From CAMXAS01 sp964442435 (lineage in GTDB: Bacteria > Bacteroidota > Bacteroidia > Bacteroidales > P3), in the NCBI GenBank assembly GCA_964442435.1, contig CAYTZG010000001.1:170977-234976 (forward strand): DNA of 64,000 nucleotides, given 5' to 3'. Made by a program: the position numbers and the translations under genes. Of the stretch, positions 52,181-59,567 are shown in pieces. Under the pieces are notes generated by a model. The model was not told the DNA's origin, did not search any database, and saw only the letters and a program-made list of their open reading frames with translations. Numbering within the stretch: the first letter of the stretch is position 1; each line of letters starts with the position of its first letter.

Positions 52181-52342
52181 ATGAAACTGAAGAAACCGAT
52201 TTGTGCGATGAGCGAAAAGGATTCGCGTGCGATGGCGGCCGGCCATGCGGCGATTCGTGCTAAAAAGACGGCCGGCGCCAAGAAAAAGACCGCCGGCAAA
52301 CCCAAAGCCGGACGTAAGACGACCACCAAAAAGGCGAAGTAA
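52181..52342 (+). CDS. Small lysine-rich, histone H1-like protein
   Basis: 53 residues from ATG at 52181. The C-terminal two thirds are a Lys/Ala/Thr/Gly tract (KKTAGAKKKTAGKPKAGRKT) like H1 tails and bacterial nucleoid or virion core proteins. It may neutralise and condense the genome, in the cell or the particle. Its stop overlaps the next start (TAATG). An HU-like fold is not visible, so a DNA-binding role is inferred from charge. Confidence 0.65.
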   Translation: MKLKKPICAMSEKDSRAMAAGHAAIRAKKTAGAKKKTAGKPKAGRKTTTKKAK

Positions 52343-53205
52343 TGGCGGATTTCAAGAAGTTGACGGATGCCGCTTACGAGGGGGCGGATATAAACCGGTT
52401 TTCCCGGTTGGATAAATATTGGACGCGCCGGAGTAGTGTATTGCGCGGCAAAATCCACGAACGTAGCACAAAGGTTTATATACGCAGTGCCGTGGAAAAA
52501 ATCGGGCTTACGGCCGGCGATATGATGCGGGAATATCGGCTGAAAGGCGTGGAGTTCGGCCGCTGGCTGAACACGCCGGAACGTTACGACCATTTTTGCA
52601 GCGGGATGCTGGCGCTGGAAGACCTGGCCGACCTGCTTGGAACCCGGAACTTGGGTTTTGACCATCATGTCGGCCTGGCGTTCGGTGCACGCGGTATGTC
52701 CGGCGCGTCGGCCCATTTCGAGCCGCATTCATTCATGATCAATCTGACAAAGGAAATGGGCGCAGGTGGCTTGGCTCATGAATATGGCCACGCCCTGGAT
52801 TTTTTCTTTGGAATGTACGTTGACACGAACCCGCTCATGGCAGCGCTTTCCGGCGGTCGCCAGTGCGGAAAGGCGGACTATTCCGGCAAAAAAGGCCGGT
52901 ACCGGCACATGATGCGGGCGGTTTTGGAGCGCATTTTGGCCACTGAATCGTATAAGCTGTGGTATAAGGACGTAAACCGTCGGAAATACAAGTGCAATCA
53001 TACGGAAATGTTTGCGCGTTGCTTTGAGCAGTGGGTGGCGGATGAGTTGACCAAGAAAGGGGTTTGCAACCGCTATCTAACGGAGACGCCGTTGTTTTAC
53101 AACGATGTTCCGGAATGGTATCTGAACCCGAAAGACAAGAAAACCGTTTATCCCGAAATCAAACGGCTGGTTAAGGCGATGGCCGAAGCCGCCAACCAAA
53201 AATAG
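52342..53205 (+). CDS. LPD1-like protein with HEYGH zinc-protease motif
   Basis: 287 residues. LAFGARGMSGASAHFEPHSF followed by INLTKEMGAGGLAHEYGHAL (HEYGH at 146-150) is the signature of the large-polyvalent-protein-associated LPD1 domain, seen in phage and plasmid proteins delivered with DNA. The histidines and glutamate are intact, so a zincin-type peptidase is likely. Target unknown: capsid maturation and host-protein cleavage are both possible. Here the domain stands alone instead of within a huge polyvalent protein. Confidence 0.8.
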   Translation: MADFKKLTDAAYEGADINRFSRLDKYWTRRSSVLRGKIHERSTKVYIRSAVEKIGLTAGDMMREYRLKGVEFGRWLNTPERYDHFCSGMLALEDLADLLGTRNLGFDHHVGLAFGARGMSGASAHFEPHSFMINLTKEMGAGGLAHEYGHALDFFFGMYVDTNPLMAALSGGRQCGKADYSGKKGRYRHMMRAVLERILATESYKLWYKDVNRRKYKCNHTEMFARCFEQWVADELTKKGVCNRYLTETPLFYNDVPEWYLNPKDKKTVYPEIKRLVKAMAEAANQK

Positions 53206-53209
53206 CATT

Positions 53210-53887
53210 ATGGAAGACCCGAAGAAAGCGGCGGCGAAACCCCGCCCCAAGCACCTTGTGCTGGATGCCGAGGCGCTGGAATTGTTTAACAAGGCGTTTA
53301 ACTTGACCGGCGAGGCCACCGAAAAACAGGCGGTGCGCACCATTTTGACCCGGTTCTGCGAGTTAAACGAGTTAACAGACGTGCATCATCCCGATGATTT
53401 GGCTGAAATCGAGCGACTTAAAAAGTCAGCTTGCGATAAAGTTAATTGCGAGTTAAACGCCGAGTTAACACGAGTTAACCAGGAGTTAAACGAGTTAAAC
53501 ACCCGTTTAAACGCCGAGTTAACTCAAGTTAAAACGGAGTTAACTGACCAACAGAACGAGTTAAACGAAGCCGGAAAGAAACTGACGGCGGCGAGCCTGA
53601 AAAGCGATGCCGACGCGGAAGCCCTGGCGGCGGCCCGCGGTAATCTGGAGCGCACCTTTGGCCGGCTGCACTGGCTGTTGCTTAGATGGTGCGCGGCACG
53701 ACTGGTAAAGGAACAAGGCAAAGCTTACACGCCCGAACAATTGTTGTATATGCTGTTTGCCGGCTATATCGAAGGCAAAGTGCATGTCTTTACCAAGCCG
53801 AACGGCCGTGTAATCGAAGAATTTAAGAATCGGATCAAAACTGAACAAGATGGGGCTGCTAAACAAGGCGAAACAAAAGCGGAATGA
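53210..53887 (+). CDS. Coiled-coil protein with E-L-N/E-L-T repeats
   Basis: 225 residues. The N-terminus looks like a short globular domain (LVLDAEALELFNKAF); residues about 50-125 are a coiled coil of repeats such as CELNAELTRVNQELNELN; the C-terminal part (LHWLLLRWCAARLV) is helical. No family recognised; it could be a DNA-binding KfrA-like or a structural protein. Within the coiled coil the leucines use TTA almost exclusively, creating a GTTAA array described separately. It overlaps the next gene by 38 bp. Confidence 0.75.
   Translation: MEDPKKAAAKPRPKHLVLDAEALELFNKAFNLTGEATEKQAVRTILTRFCELNELTDVHHPDDLAEIERLKKSACDKVNCELNAELTRVNQELNELNTRLNAELTQVKTELTDQQNELNEAGKKLTAASLKSDADAEALAAARGNLERTFGRLHWLLLRWCAARLVKEQGKAYTPEQLLYMLFAGYIEGKVHVFTKPNGRVIEEFKNRIKTEQDGAAKQGETKAE
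53362..53564 (+). repeat. Helically phased GTTAA array inside a coding region
   Basis: About a dozen GTTAA motifs, all in the same orientation, start at 53362, 53371, 53441, 53452, 53464, 53474, 53485, 53494, 53518, 53528, 53539 and 53560, mostly 9-13 bp apart. GTTAA is also the arm of the operator palindrome. Confidence 0.8.
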
Positions 53888-54209
53888 GTTCCTGCTGGGC
53901 ACGGTGGTAAAGAAACTGTCGGGCTGGCTGGCTGGTTTGTGCGGCGGTATGCCGCTGGATGCAGCCAACGGCGAAAAGGAAGCGGCGGTTATGTTGTCGC
54001 CACGCCAGGATGACACGGCAATATATTTGGTTGCGTTGAACGAGCGCGGCGCGATCGTTCGCGTGGCGGCCAAGTATAGCGGTGCGGAACTGGCCGCGAT
54101 GCTGACGGGTAAATTGAAAGCGGCCGGCGTGGATTTGAGCGGCATCGGAACCGCCGGCATCGGTATGGTCGAACCCTTAAATGATTTGAACGATGAGCGT
54201 ATTGGATAA
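53850..54209 (+). CDS. Hypothetical protein
   Basis: 119 residues, beginning 38 bp before the previous stop and overlapping the next gene by 17 bp. A basic helical N-terminus (LLNKAKQKRNEFLLGTVVKK) precedes a beta-rich part (DDTAIYLVALNERGAIVRVA). No family recognised. The tight overlaps mark it as part of the packaging/structural transcript. Confidence 0.7.
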   Translation: MGLLNKAKQKRNEFLLGTVVKKLSGWLAGLCGGMPLDAANGEKEAAVMLSPRQDDTAIYLVALNERGAIVRVAAKYSGAELAAMLTGKLKAAGVDLSGIGTAGIGMVEPLNDLNDERIG

Positions 54210-54888
54210 TGTGGGCGGCGGTATATCCGCTGCAACAGGCAAGCCGGACACGTTGCCGGCATCGGATGACGCCTTGATTGCGACGCTCATCGATGAAACG
54301 GAGTACAAAACCAAAGGCAGCGATGTGGTCGATACAGCGGCGGTCTATCCGGACTTCGAGCCACCGACCCCGCCGGCGTATGAGCCGGAACCGTGGCCGA
54401 CCGATGGCGCCCCGGCCGACACCATGCCGGGCGTTGACGCCTTGGGCACAGACGGCGAAAAGGTGCTGTTGTCGTTGGCCACATTGCCCACCGAAACCAT
54501 AGTGGACGCGGTGGATGTAACGCTGACCGAGGTAATCATACGAAGCTGCAAGCTGGAAGACTACGAGGGTAAGGACGAAGACAAGATGCTGACTAGTGCC
54601 GCCGATCGCGCGGCACTGATCACGGCCACGGAGCGCTATTTGGAAAGTCAGTCCATCAAGGTAACGCCCCTGACGGGGTTGCTTGTGACGGTCGGCCTGG
54701 TTTATGGTAAGAAGTTCATGTACGGCGTGAAGCTGAAAAAGCTGATGGCCAAGACGGCTTCCATGGAGAGCGAACTGGCGGCGCTCAGGGATGAGAACGC
54801 CCGCCTGGCCGCCGAACTTCGGAACGGCGGTCCGGAGGGTGTGGACGACGAAGAGATAACCGATGCTGTTTGGTATGAGACTAAATAA
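54193..54888 (+). CDS. Hypothetical virion-module protein with acidic linker and coiled coil
   Basis: 231 residues. The N-terminal half is acidic and Pro-rich (FEPPTPPAYEPEPWP), the middle has a hydrophobic stretch (TGLLVTVGLVYGKKFMYG, about 160-178) that may cross or touch a membrane, and the C-terminus is a coiled coil (ESELAALRDENARLAAEL). No family recognised. It overlaps the ATPase start. Confidence 0.7.
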   Translation: MSVLDNVGGGISAATGKPDTLPASDDALIATLIDETEYKTKGSDVVDTAAVYPDFEPPTPPAYEPEPWPTDGAPADTMPGVDALGTDGEKVLLSLATLPTETIVDAVDVTLTEVIIRSCKLEDYEGKDEDKMLTSAADRAALITATERYLESQSIKVTPLTGLLVTVGLVYGKKFMYGVKLKKLMAKTASMESELAALRDENARLAAELRNGGPEGVDDEEITDAVWYETK

Positions 54889-55438
54889 ATTGTTCCTGAT
54901 ATTGGGTAAGAAAGGATCCGGCAAGACGTATTACACGATTCATACGCTCATCGAGGAGTACCGCAAGGCATGGCCGGACAAAAAAATCCTGGTCTATAAC
55001 ACGGACGACCACGAAGCTTACCGCTATATCCCGCGCATCGATAAGGACGCCCTGGCGCGTTGGACGGGTGCCGGGCTGTACCGCATCTGTGACGCGGCCA
55101 CGATAGACGTGTTGGCCGGTATCAACGAGCACGTGTATAACGGCCTGGTTATTTTCGAGGATGCGTCCAAGTATATCCAAAAGCGGTTGCAGAAGTCGGC
55201 TTGGGACAGCATATTGAATAGCAAGCAGCACAACTTGGACATGGTGTTCCAGTTTCATGGTTTTGCGGCCTGTCCGCCCGAAATATTGCGCCAGTGCGAT
55301 GTAATTACGATGTTCAGATGCGATTCGCCGGAATACCGCCGCGGCGAACTGGTGGAATACGATGCAGTGCTGAAAGGCTGGCATAAGGTAATGGCAAGCA
55401 AGGCGGCGTATCCACATGAAACGGTAGTGGTGGCGTAA
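54863..55438 (+). CDS. P-loop ATPase: A32-like genome packaging ATPase or Zot-like protein
   Basis: 191 residues; ATG at 54878 is an alternative. Walker A is GKKGSGKT (15-22) after strand LFLIL, Walker B is GLVIFED (94-100), and a polar sensor lies in DMVFQFHGF (126-134). The arrangement fits the FtsK/HerA-like packaging ATPases of tailless membrane phages and also the ATPase domain of inovirus Zot/pI. It lacks the membrane segment and periplasmic part usual in Zot, and the element carries lysis genes, so I favour packaging. It sits between a putative linker protein and a small HTH gene. Confidence 0.72.
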   Translation: MLFGMRLNKLFLILGKKGSGKTYYTIHTLIEEYRKAWPDKKILVYNTDDHEAYRYIPRIDKDALARWTGAGLYRICDAATIDVLAGINEHVYNGLVIFEDASKYIQKRLQKSAWDSILNSKQHNLDMVFQFHGFAACPPEILRQCDVITMFRCDSPEYRRGELVEYDAVLKGWHKVMASKAAYPHETVVVA

Positions 55439-55626
55439 TGGTATTCCGGGCAATGACATTGAAAGAACTGGCGGCTGCCTATCGGGTCAACCGTTCCACG
55501 ATGTGGCGGTGGCTATCCCGCCATGCCGACGAAATCGGGCGGCGTCCGGATGGCCGCCAGGCCTATACGCCCCGCCAGGTGGAAATCATCTATCGGCTGT
55601 TTGACGCTCCGGAGCTCGAAAAGTAG
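55438..55626 (+). CDS. Small helix-turn-helix regulator next to the late promoter
   Basis: 62 residues (or 57 from ATG at 55453). LKELAAAYRVNRSTMWRWLS is a clear helix-turn-helix, followed by GRQAYTPRQVEIIYRLF. Its stop is immediately upstream of the four 10-bp repeats and the structural-gene promoter, so it is a natural candidate to bind them and control late expression. Confidence 0.75.
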   Translation: MVFRAMTLKELAAAYRVNRSTMWRWLSRHADEIGRRPDGRQAYTPRQVEIIYRLFDAPELEK

Positions 55627-55628
55627 CT

Positions 55629-55668
55629 CAAAGTGTTTCAAAGTGTTTCAAAGTGCGGCAAAGTGTTT
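55629..55668 (+). repeat. Four 10-bp direct repeats (late operator candidate)
   Basis: Head-to-tail caaagtgttt, caaagtgttt, caaagtgcgg, caaagtgttt with no spacer, so each copy sits one helical turn from the next. It ends 21 bp before the -7-like box. Confidence 0.92.
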
Positions 55669-55689
55669 CAGTACTTTTCGCGGCCGCTT

Positions 55690-55697
55690 CATCTTTG
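55690..55697 (+). promoter_or_regulatory. Predicted promoter of the structural genes
   Basis: CATCTTTG matches TAnnTTTG at seven of eight positions, 36 nt before the first structural ATG. No good TTTG -33 box is present, as expected if activation depends on the repeats just upstream. Confidence 0.5.
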
Positions 55698-55732
55698 CAT
55701 CCGTAAATAACGGAAGTCTAACCAAAACGTTT

Positions 55733-55867
55733 ATGAAAATGGGTAAGCTGAACAACTACATGGGCATCATCGGGCTTGTGACGCTTGGCATCGTGGCCTA
55801 TAAGGTCTTTTTTGCTGACACGAAAGCCGGCGAAAAAGCGGCCGCTTTTCTTGGCCGTCGCAAGTAA
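55733..55867 (+). CDS. 44-residue single-span membrane protein
   Basis: ATG at 55733 gives MKMGKLNNY, a hydrophobic span (MGIIGLVTLGIVAYKVFF, 10-27), and a basic tail ending LGRRK. Longer frames that start upstream run through the repeats and are unlikely. It is the first gene after the late promoter. Size and topology resemble small phage membrane or minor coat proteins. No homologue recognised. Confidence 0.65.
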   Translation: MKMGKLNNYMGIIGLVTLGIVAYKVFFADTKAGEKAAAFLGRRK

Positions 55868-55876
55868 GGAGTAGCC

Positions 55877-56503
55877 GTGAACTATCAGGAACTATTAAAA
55901 CGCGCGATGGGCCCGGACGGCCTGAGCGCAAATTTTACAGGAAAAAACAACGAAAAAATGGAAAAAATTTTGAAGTTTGAAGACAAGACGTTTGGCATGG
56001 TTGTCAAAAATGGCACGGACAAAGACGTGACGTTTGCCTTGATCAAGGGCTCTTTCCCCAACTTGAAAGAAATCAAGAAGAAATACAACGATGTTGACGC
56101 CATTCTGGCGGATGGTGACTTCTTCGAGGATACCGTTGATGGCTATACGAAGAAGGCAAACTGCCGGGTAATCGGCGCGTCGTCCGTCGCGCATTTGCAG
56201 GAATTCTTCGCTCACGGTTACGAGGGCGAGATCTCGAATCTGCAGATGACGTCCACGGAAAAAGGCAACTTTTACGACACCGTTCAAATCGCGCTCCCGT
56301 CGCCGTTTGAAACCATGCCGGCCAAGCAACTTGATTTGAGCCAGTATCTCGACCCCAGCCAGTTTGACCAGAACCGTATCCTCGCCGATAATATCGGCAT
56401 CCCGCTTACGCCGTTGAACGTGGTATTGTTCCGCATCCGGGCGCATAGCGAAATCAACTACACGTTTACGATCAACGCCTGGTCGCGCACAAGACTCGGG
56501 TAG
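55877..56503 (+). CDS. Candidate major capsid protein (beta-rich, jelly-roll-like)
   Basis: 208 residues from GTG at 55877, preceded by aaggag at 55866-55871. The sequence is beta-rich without membrane spans: KTFGMVVKNGTDKDVTFALI, IGASSVAHLQEFF, EGEISNLQMTSTE, KQLDLSQYLDPSQF and a terminal VLFRIRAHSEINYTFTINAW. This strand-loop pattern and its place right after the ATPase and late promoter suggest the main shell protein. It is short for a double jelly roll (usually 260 or more), so a single jelly roll or a minor capsid role is possible. Structure prediction would decide. Confidence 0.55.
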   Translation: MNYQELLKRAMGPDGLSANFTGKNNEKMEKILKFEDKTFGMVVKNGTDKDVTFALIKGSFPNLKEIKKKYNDVDAILADGDFFEDTVDGYTKKANCRVIGASSVAHLQEFFAHGYEGEISNLQMTSTEKGNFYDTVQIALPSPFETMPAKQLDLSQYLDPSQFDQNRILADNIGIPLTPLNVVLFRIRAHSEINYTFTINAWSRTRLG

Positions 56504-56517
56504 CAAAGGAGGTGGCT

Positions 56518-56862
56518 ATGCGGAAACCGAAAGGATTTGGCGATTTCTTCAGCAGTTACAGCCGTAGCGCCCGTGCCGATGGCGGCGCGGACGCGGCGGC
56601 TCCGACGACAACCGACGGCAAAGGCAAGTGGTCGGCTGAGGCTTGGGCCGCGTTCTTGGCCGGGCTTGGTTCATTGTTTGGCAGTTCGTTGGACGGTGCG
56701 TCCAAAGTGATTGACAGTTCCAACAATGCGAAACAGATGCCGGCGGCCGGCGTGCAGTATATGAGCATACCGGCTTCCAGCAACAGAACCTTGTGGTGGA
56801 TGCTTGGGGGCGGCGCGCTGCTGTTGGTGTTGGTGCTGGCGGTGGTGCTGCGTAAGAAGTAG
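56518..56862 (+). CDS. Tail-anchored small membrane protein
   Basis: 114 residues from ATG at 56518, with a strong ribosome-binding site aaaggagg (56505-56512). An amphipathic segment (EAWAAFLAGLGSLFGSS) and a C-terminal span (WWMLGGGALLLVLVLAVV) end in LRKK. It follows the candidate capsid gene by 14 bp. The topology, bulk outside and short basic tail inside, recurs in five further proteins of this module. Confidence 0.72.
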   Translation: MRKPKGFGDFFSSYSRSARADGGADAAAPTTTDGKGKWSAEAWAAFLAGLGSLFGSSLDGASKVIDSSNNAKQMPAAGVQYMSIPASSNRTLWWMLGGGALLLVLVLAVVLRKK

Positions 56863-56910
56863 CCTTGGAAATGTAGTATTTGTGATTGATGTTTTGATTT
56901 GAACCCGGTT

Positions 56911-57807
56911 ATGGAGGTTATTGTTGGCGATGATATGGGTTTGAATCCGGCGAGCGTTGACCTGGACACGAATGTTGCCCGGGTTAACGCTTCGTTGTTT
57001 GAGAAGTTGTCGGCTTTCGGGCGGCGGTTGGTGCTGCTGCATGAAGCCGGGCACGTCTTTTTCGACAGCGTGGACGATGAGGCGCTGGCCGACCGGTTCG
57101 CCATCGAGGTGTTGGCCGGTGGGGAACCCGAAAGCTTGCGTAAGTGCGTAACCGGGCTTATCGACATCCTGGAAGCCTGTGGCGTTCCGGACGAGCGTCT
57201 GAAAAACATCGTCCGAACAGCGCTTGAAATCGACTATGAACGCTTTGGCAACCAACACGCGGCCCTGTTGCTGGCGGAATTGGACGGTCGGGTGGCTTCG
57301 ATGGATCCGGAGGTGGCCAGTGCGATTGTGGCGGTGGCCGCCCAGGTTATGCAATTCGTCGTAACCGAACTTGCCGGGCCACGGGCAGACTGGTTCAAGG
57401 GCGATGCCGGCGGAACCCGCCAAAACGAATACAAAAACGAATGCGTGCGGTTGTGTACGCGCTACTATTGCGCATCACTGGTGCGGGACTATTACCTGCA
57501 GGGCGAACAATACATTTACAACCGCCTTGTGAACAAGAGCAAGACTTACAGTGCTGTGCACATGTATTTGCGGGACTATCTCAAGGATAAAAGCATCTTT
57601 TCGCGCTCTTTCGCTAACGAGGTCAATTTTTACAAAGAGAAAAATTGCGCCTGGGCGAAAAAGGTTATCGATATGGAAGTGGAATCGCAAAAGGTTTGGA
57701 TACACAAAACTTTTGTGGACGCCGGGCTGGTGCCGGGCGGATTTGGCGGCAACAGCCGCTTATGGATTATATTGATAGGAATATTGGCAATAATTTACTT
57801 GTTATGA
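56911..57807 (+). CDS. Membrane-anchored zincin-like protein (HEAGH)
   Basis: 298 residues from ATG at 56911 (a TTG at 56899 is possible). VLLHEAGHVFFDS holds the HEAGH motif at 44-48, followed by DDEALADRFAIEVL, the ImmA/IrrE-like pattern with a third acidic ligand. The C-terminal half is helical and the end is a membrane span (WIILIGILAIIYLL). A membrane-bound protease inside a capsid module is unusual; it might mature virion proteins or act on the host envelope. Its stop overlaps the next start (ATGA). Confidence 0.72.
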   Translation: MEVIVGDDMGLNPASVDLDTNVARVNASLFEKLSAFGRRLVLLHEAGHVFFDSVDDEALADRFAIEVLAGGEPESLRKCVTGLIDILEACGVPDERLKNIVRTALEIDYERFGNQHAALLLAELDGRVASMDPEVASAIVAVAAQVMQFVVTELAGPRADWFKGDAGGTRQNEYKNECVRLCTRYYCASLVRDYYLQGEQYIYNRLVNKSKTYSAVHMYLRDYLKDKSIFSRSFANEVNFYKEKNCAWAKKVIDMEVESQKVWIHKTFVDAGLVPGGFGGNSRLWIILIGILAIIYLL

Positions 57808-58733
57808 CACAGAAAAGAACAGGGCGGCGCGGCCGCCAGGCAAACATAGTTGGGGCTGCCGCCACGCCGACGGTTGGCTGCGGTGGTATTACAGGCGTGG
57901 CCGTCAATAGCGGTGTGGCGATTGTACCGGCGTCGCCCACAATTGTATCGACACCATCGGCGCCGACTACGACAACGCCGACCAAGACGACTACACCGAC
58001 GGTATCGACGCCGACAACCACGGCACCGACGACAACACCGACCAAGACAACTACGCCGACGGTATCGACGCCATCGACGCCGACGACCACGGCACCGACG
58101 ACAACGCCGACCAAGACAACTACGCCGACGGTATCGACGCCATCGACGCCGACTACGACAACACCGACAAAGACGACTACGCTGACGCCCACGATACCGA
58201 CGCCACCGGCATCGACAATGCCGGTGGAATCGACACCAACGAAAGTCGTTGTTGAGCCCAACACCAACCCGACAACCCAACCAGTGACGACCCAACCGAC
58301 CACGCCGACGCCTGTTGGAAAGTTGGATGCTCCGGATCCGGAACCAACGCCGGCAATTATTTTGCCGTCTCCAGTGGTTGTTGAAACCATTGCGCCGTCG
58401 GTCGATGAAACGCCGTCCAATGGACGCGGAATTGTTGTCAATCCGGCGGTGGAACGATTTGCAGAAAGTGAAGTAGTGGAAGCAGCAAAAGAGGAGGATG
58501 CTATCATGGATGAAAATAAAAAGGGCTTTGGCGGCCTTGAGGGGCTTATGCCGGTTATCGGAGTTATAGACGACCCGGTTTTCGATGTGGTTGATGGAGC
58601 GCCTGTTGAAGGCGATGATGAGCAGCGGGAAATCCCGGCTGACGAAAAGCCGGAATCCGGCAAAAACAAAAAATGGCTGATTATGATTGCGGCGGGAGTT
58701 GTATTGTGGTTGCTGCTTAAAAAACGGAAATAA
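57804..58733 (+). CDS. Thr/Pro-repeat stalk protein with C-terminal membrane anchor
   Basis: 309 residues from ATG at 57804. After a Gly/Ala-rich start, residues about 50-150 are a Thr/Pro repeat (TPTKTTTPTVSTPSTPTTTA type), then a Pro-rich spacer, an acidic region, and a C-terminal span (WLIMIAAGVVLWLLLKKRK). The repeat should form an extended, possibly O-glycosylated stalk. It may be a spike or fibre base tethered to the viral membrane. No family recognised. Repeat number probably varies between strains. Confidence 0.72.
   Translation: MTQKRTGRRGRQANIVGAAATPTVGCGGITGVAVNSGVAIVPASPTIVSTPSAPTTTTPTKTTTPTVSTPTTTAPTTTPTKTTTPTVSTPSTPTTTAPTTTPTKTTTPTVSTPSTPTTTTPTKTTTLTPTIPTPPASTMPVESTPTKVVVEPNTNPTTQPVTTQPTTPTPVGKLDAPDPEPTPAIILPSPVVVETIAPSVDETPSNGRGIVVNPAVERFAESEVVEAAKEEDAIMDENKKGFGGLEGLMPVIGVIDDPVFDVVDGAPVEGDDEQREIPADEKPESGKNKKWLIMIAAGVVLWLLLKKRK
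57960..58190 (+). repeat. Tandem repeats encoding the Thr/Pro stalk
   Basis: Units of about 60-70 bp built from accgacgacaacgccgacca and ctacgccgacggtatcgacg recur three to four times with small indels in multiples of three. Confidence 0.88.
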
Positions 58734-58734
58734 C

Positions 58735-58944
58735 ATGGCTGCAAGAAACGTTATTGTCGCGGCCGGTGCAGAACCGTTGGTTTTAGCAGCACCGGTAGCG
58801 GTAGAAGCAACTGCGGTACAGGATGAATCGGCGGCAAACTTGAAGCCGCGCGAAGAATTGAAAACAAACAGATGGAAGCCCATCATCTATTGGGGCTATG
58901 TGGCCATCGGCGCGATTGTATTATATACCCTGTTTAAAAAGTAA
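58735..58944 (+). CDS. 69-residue tail-anchored membrane protein
   Basis: ATG at 58735, one base after the previous stop. An Ala/Val-rich N-terminal half (residues 1-30) is followed by a charged stretch and a C-terminal span (IIYWGYVAIGAIVLYTLFKK). Unknown function; same topology as its neighbours. Confidence 0.68.
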   Translation: MAARNVIVAAGAEPLVLAAPVAVEATAVQDESAANLKPREELKTNRWKPIIYWGYVAIGAIVLYTLFKK

Positions 58945-58947
58945 CCT

Positions 58948-59385
58948 ATGGCGTTGAAAGATTGGGGGCCGCTGTCCGCGGCCAAGAAACAAAGCGAAAT
59001 CAGTGCGGCGTTTGAGGCCGTCAAAGACAAAGTCAATCTCGATGACTTGGACAAACTCAAACAGGCGATATACAACAAATTGAAAGAAACCTACAAACTC
59101 AACCAGGCCAAATTCAAGACCTGGGAAAAGTTTTGGGCGAACGCTAACTACGAGAAGCATTTGATTTACCTGCAAGGCCTTGTCGATGTCGAGCTTGAAG
59201 CGCGGGCCGTCGCGGACGGTTCATACTCATACACGTCCAAGAGCAAGTCCGGTAACGGCGCTTCGGGAAGCGGGAGCGATGACGGCACCGGGGCGGCGGC
59301 CGACAACGGGATGACCACACTGTTGGTGGTTGGCGTTATCGCCGTGGTGGTCGTGCTGCTCATCAAGAAATTCAAGAAGCAATGA
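58948..59385 (+). CDS. Tail-anchored membrane protein with helical head
   Basis: 145 residues. A soluble helical head (about 1-95; DDLDKLKQAIYNKLKETYKL), a Gly/Ser linker (SGNGASGSGSDDGTG), and a C-terminal span (TLLVVGVIAVVVVLLIKK) with a basic end. No family recognised. It overlaps the next start by 4 bp. Confidence 0.7.
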   Translation: MALKDWGPLSAAKKQSEISAAFEAVKDKVNLDDLDKLKQAIYNKLKETYKLNQAKFKTWEKFWANANYEKHLIYLQGLVDVELEARAVADGSYSYTSKSKSGNGASGSGSDDGTGAAADNGMTTLLVVGVIAVVVVLLIKKFKKQ

Positions 59386-59567
59386 CAAACGCACGGGTGC
59401 TGCTGCCGGTGCTGGCCGGCTGTTTGGGGTATGCCCTGGGCTTGTTGGCGGGCCGCAAGGAGCAGGACGGCAATGCCGTTTTGTACTGGCTGCTCATCGC
59501 CCTGTTGGGGTTGGGGGTAGCCGGCGGCGCCCTGGTGCTGTTTAAAAAGGTGGCCAATGGAAAATAA
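59382..59567 (+). CDS. 61-residue membrane protein with two spans
   Basis: Hydrophobic spans at about 6-24 (LLPVLAGCLGYALGLLAG) and 33-54 (AVLYWLLIALLGLGVAGG). Size and hairpin topology would suit a holin, but its place among virion membrane proteins argues equally for a structural role. Overlaps both neighbours. Confidence 0.68.
   Translation: MTNARVLLPVLAGCLGYALGLLAGRKEQDGNAVLYWLLIALLGLGVAGGALVLFKKVANGK

Noticed and set aside
57767..58744. Gly/Val-rich minus-strand open frame opposite the Thr/Pro stalk
   Set aside because: A direct consequence of the repeat being open on both strands; the plus-strand gene has start/stop coupling to its neighbours.
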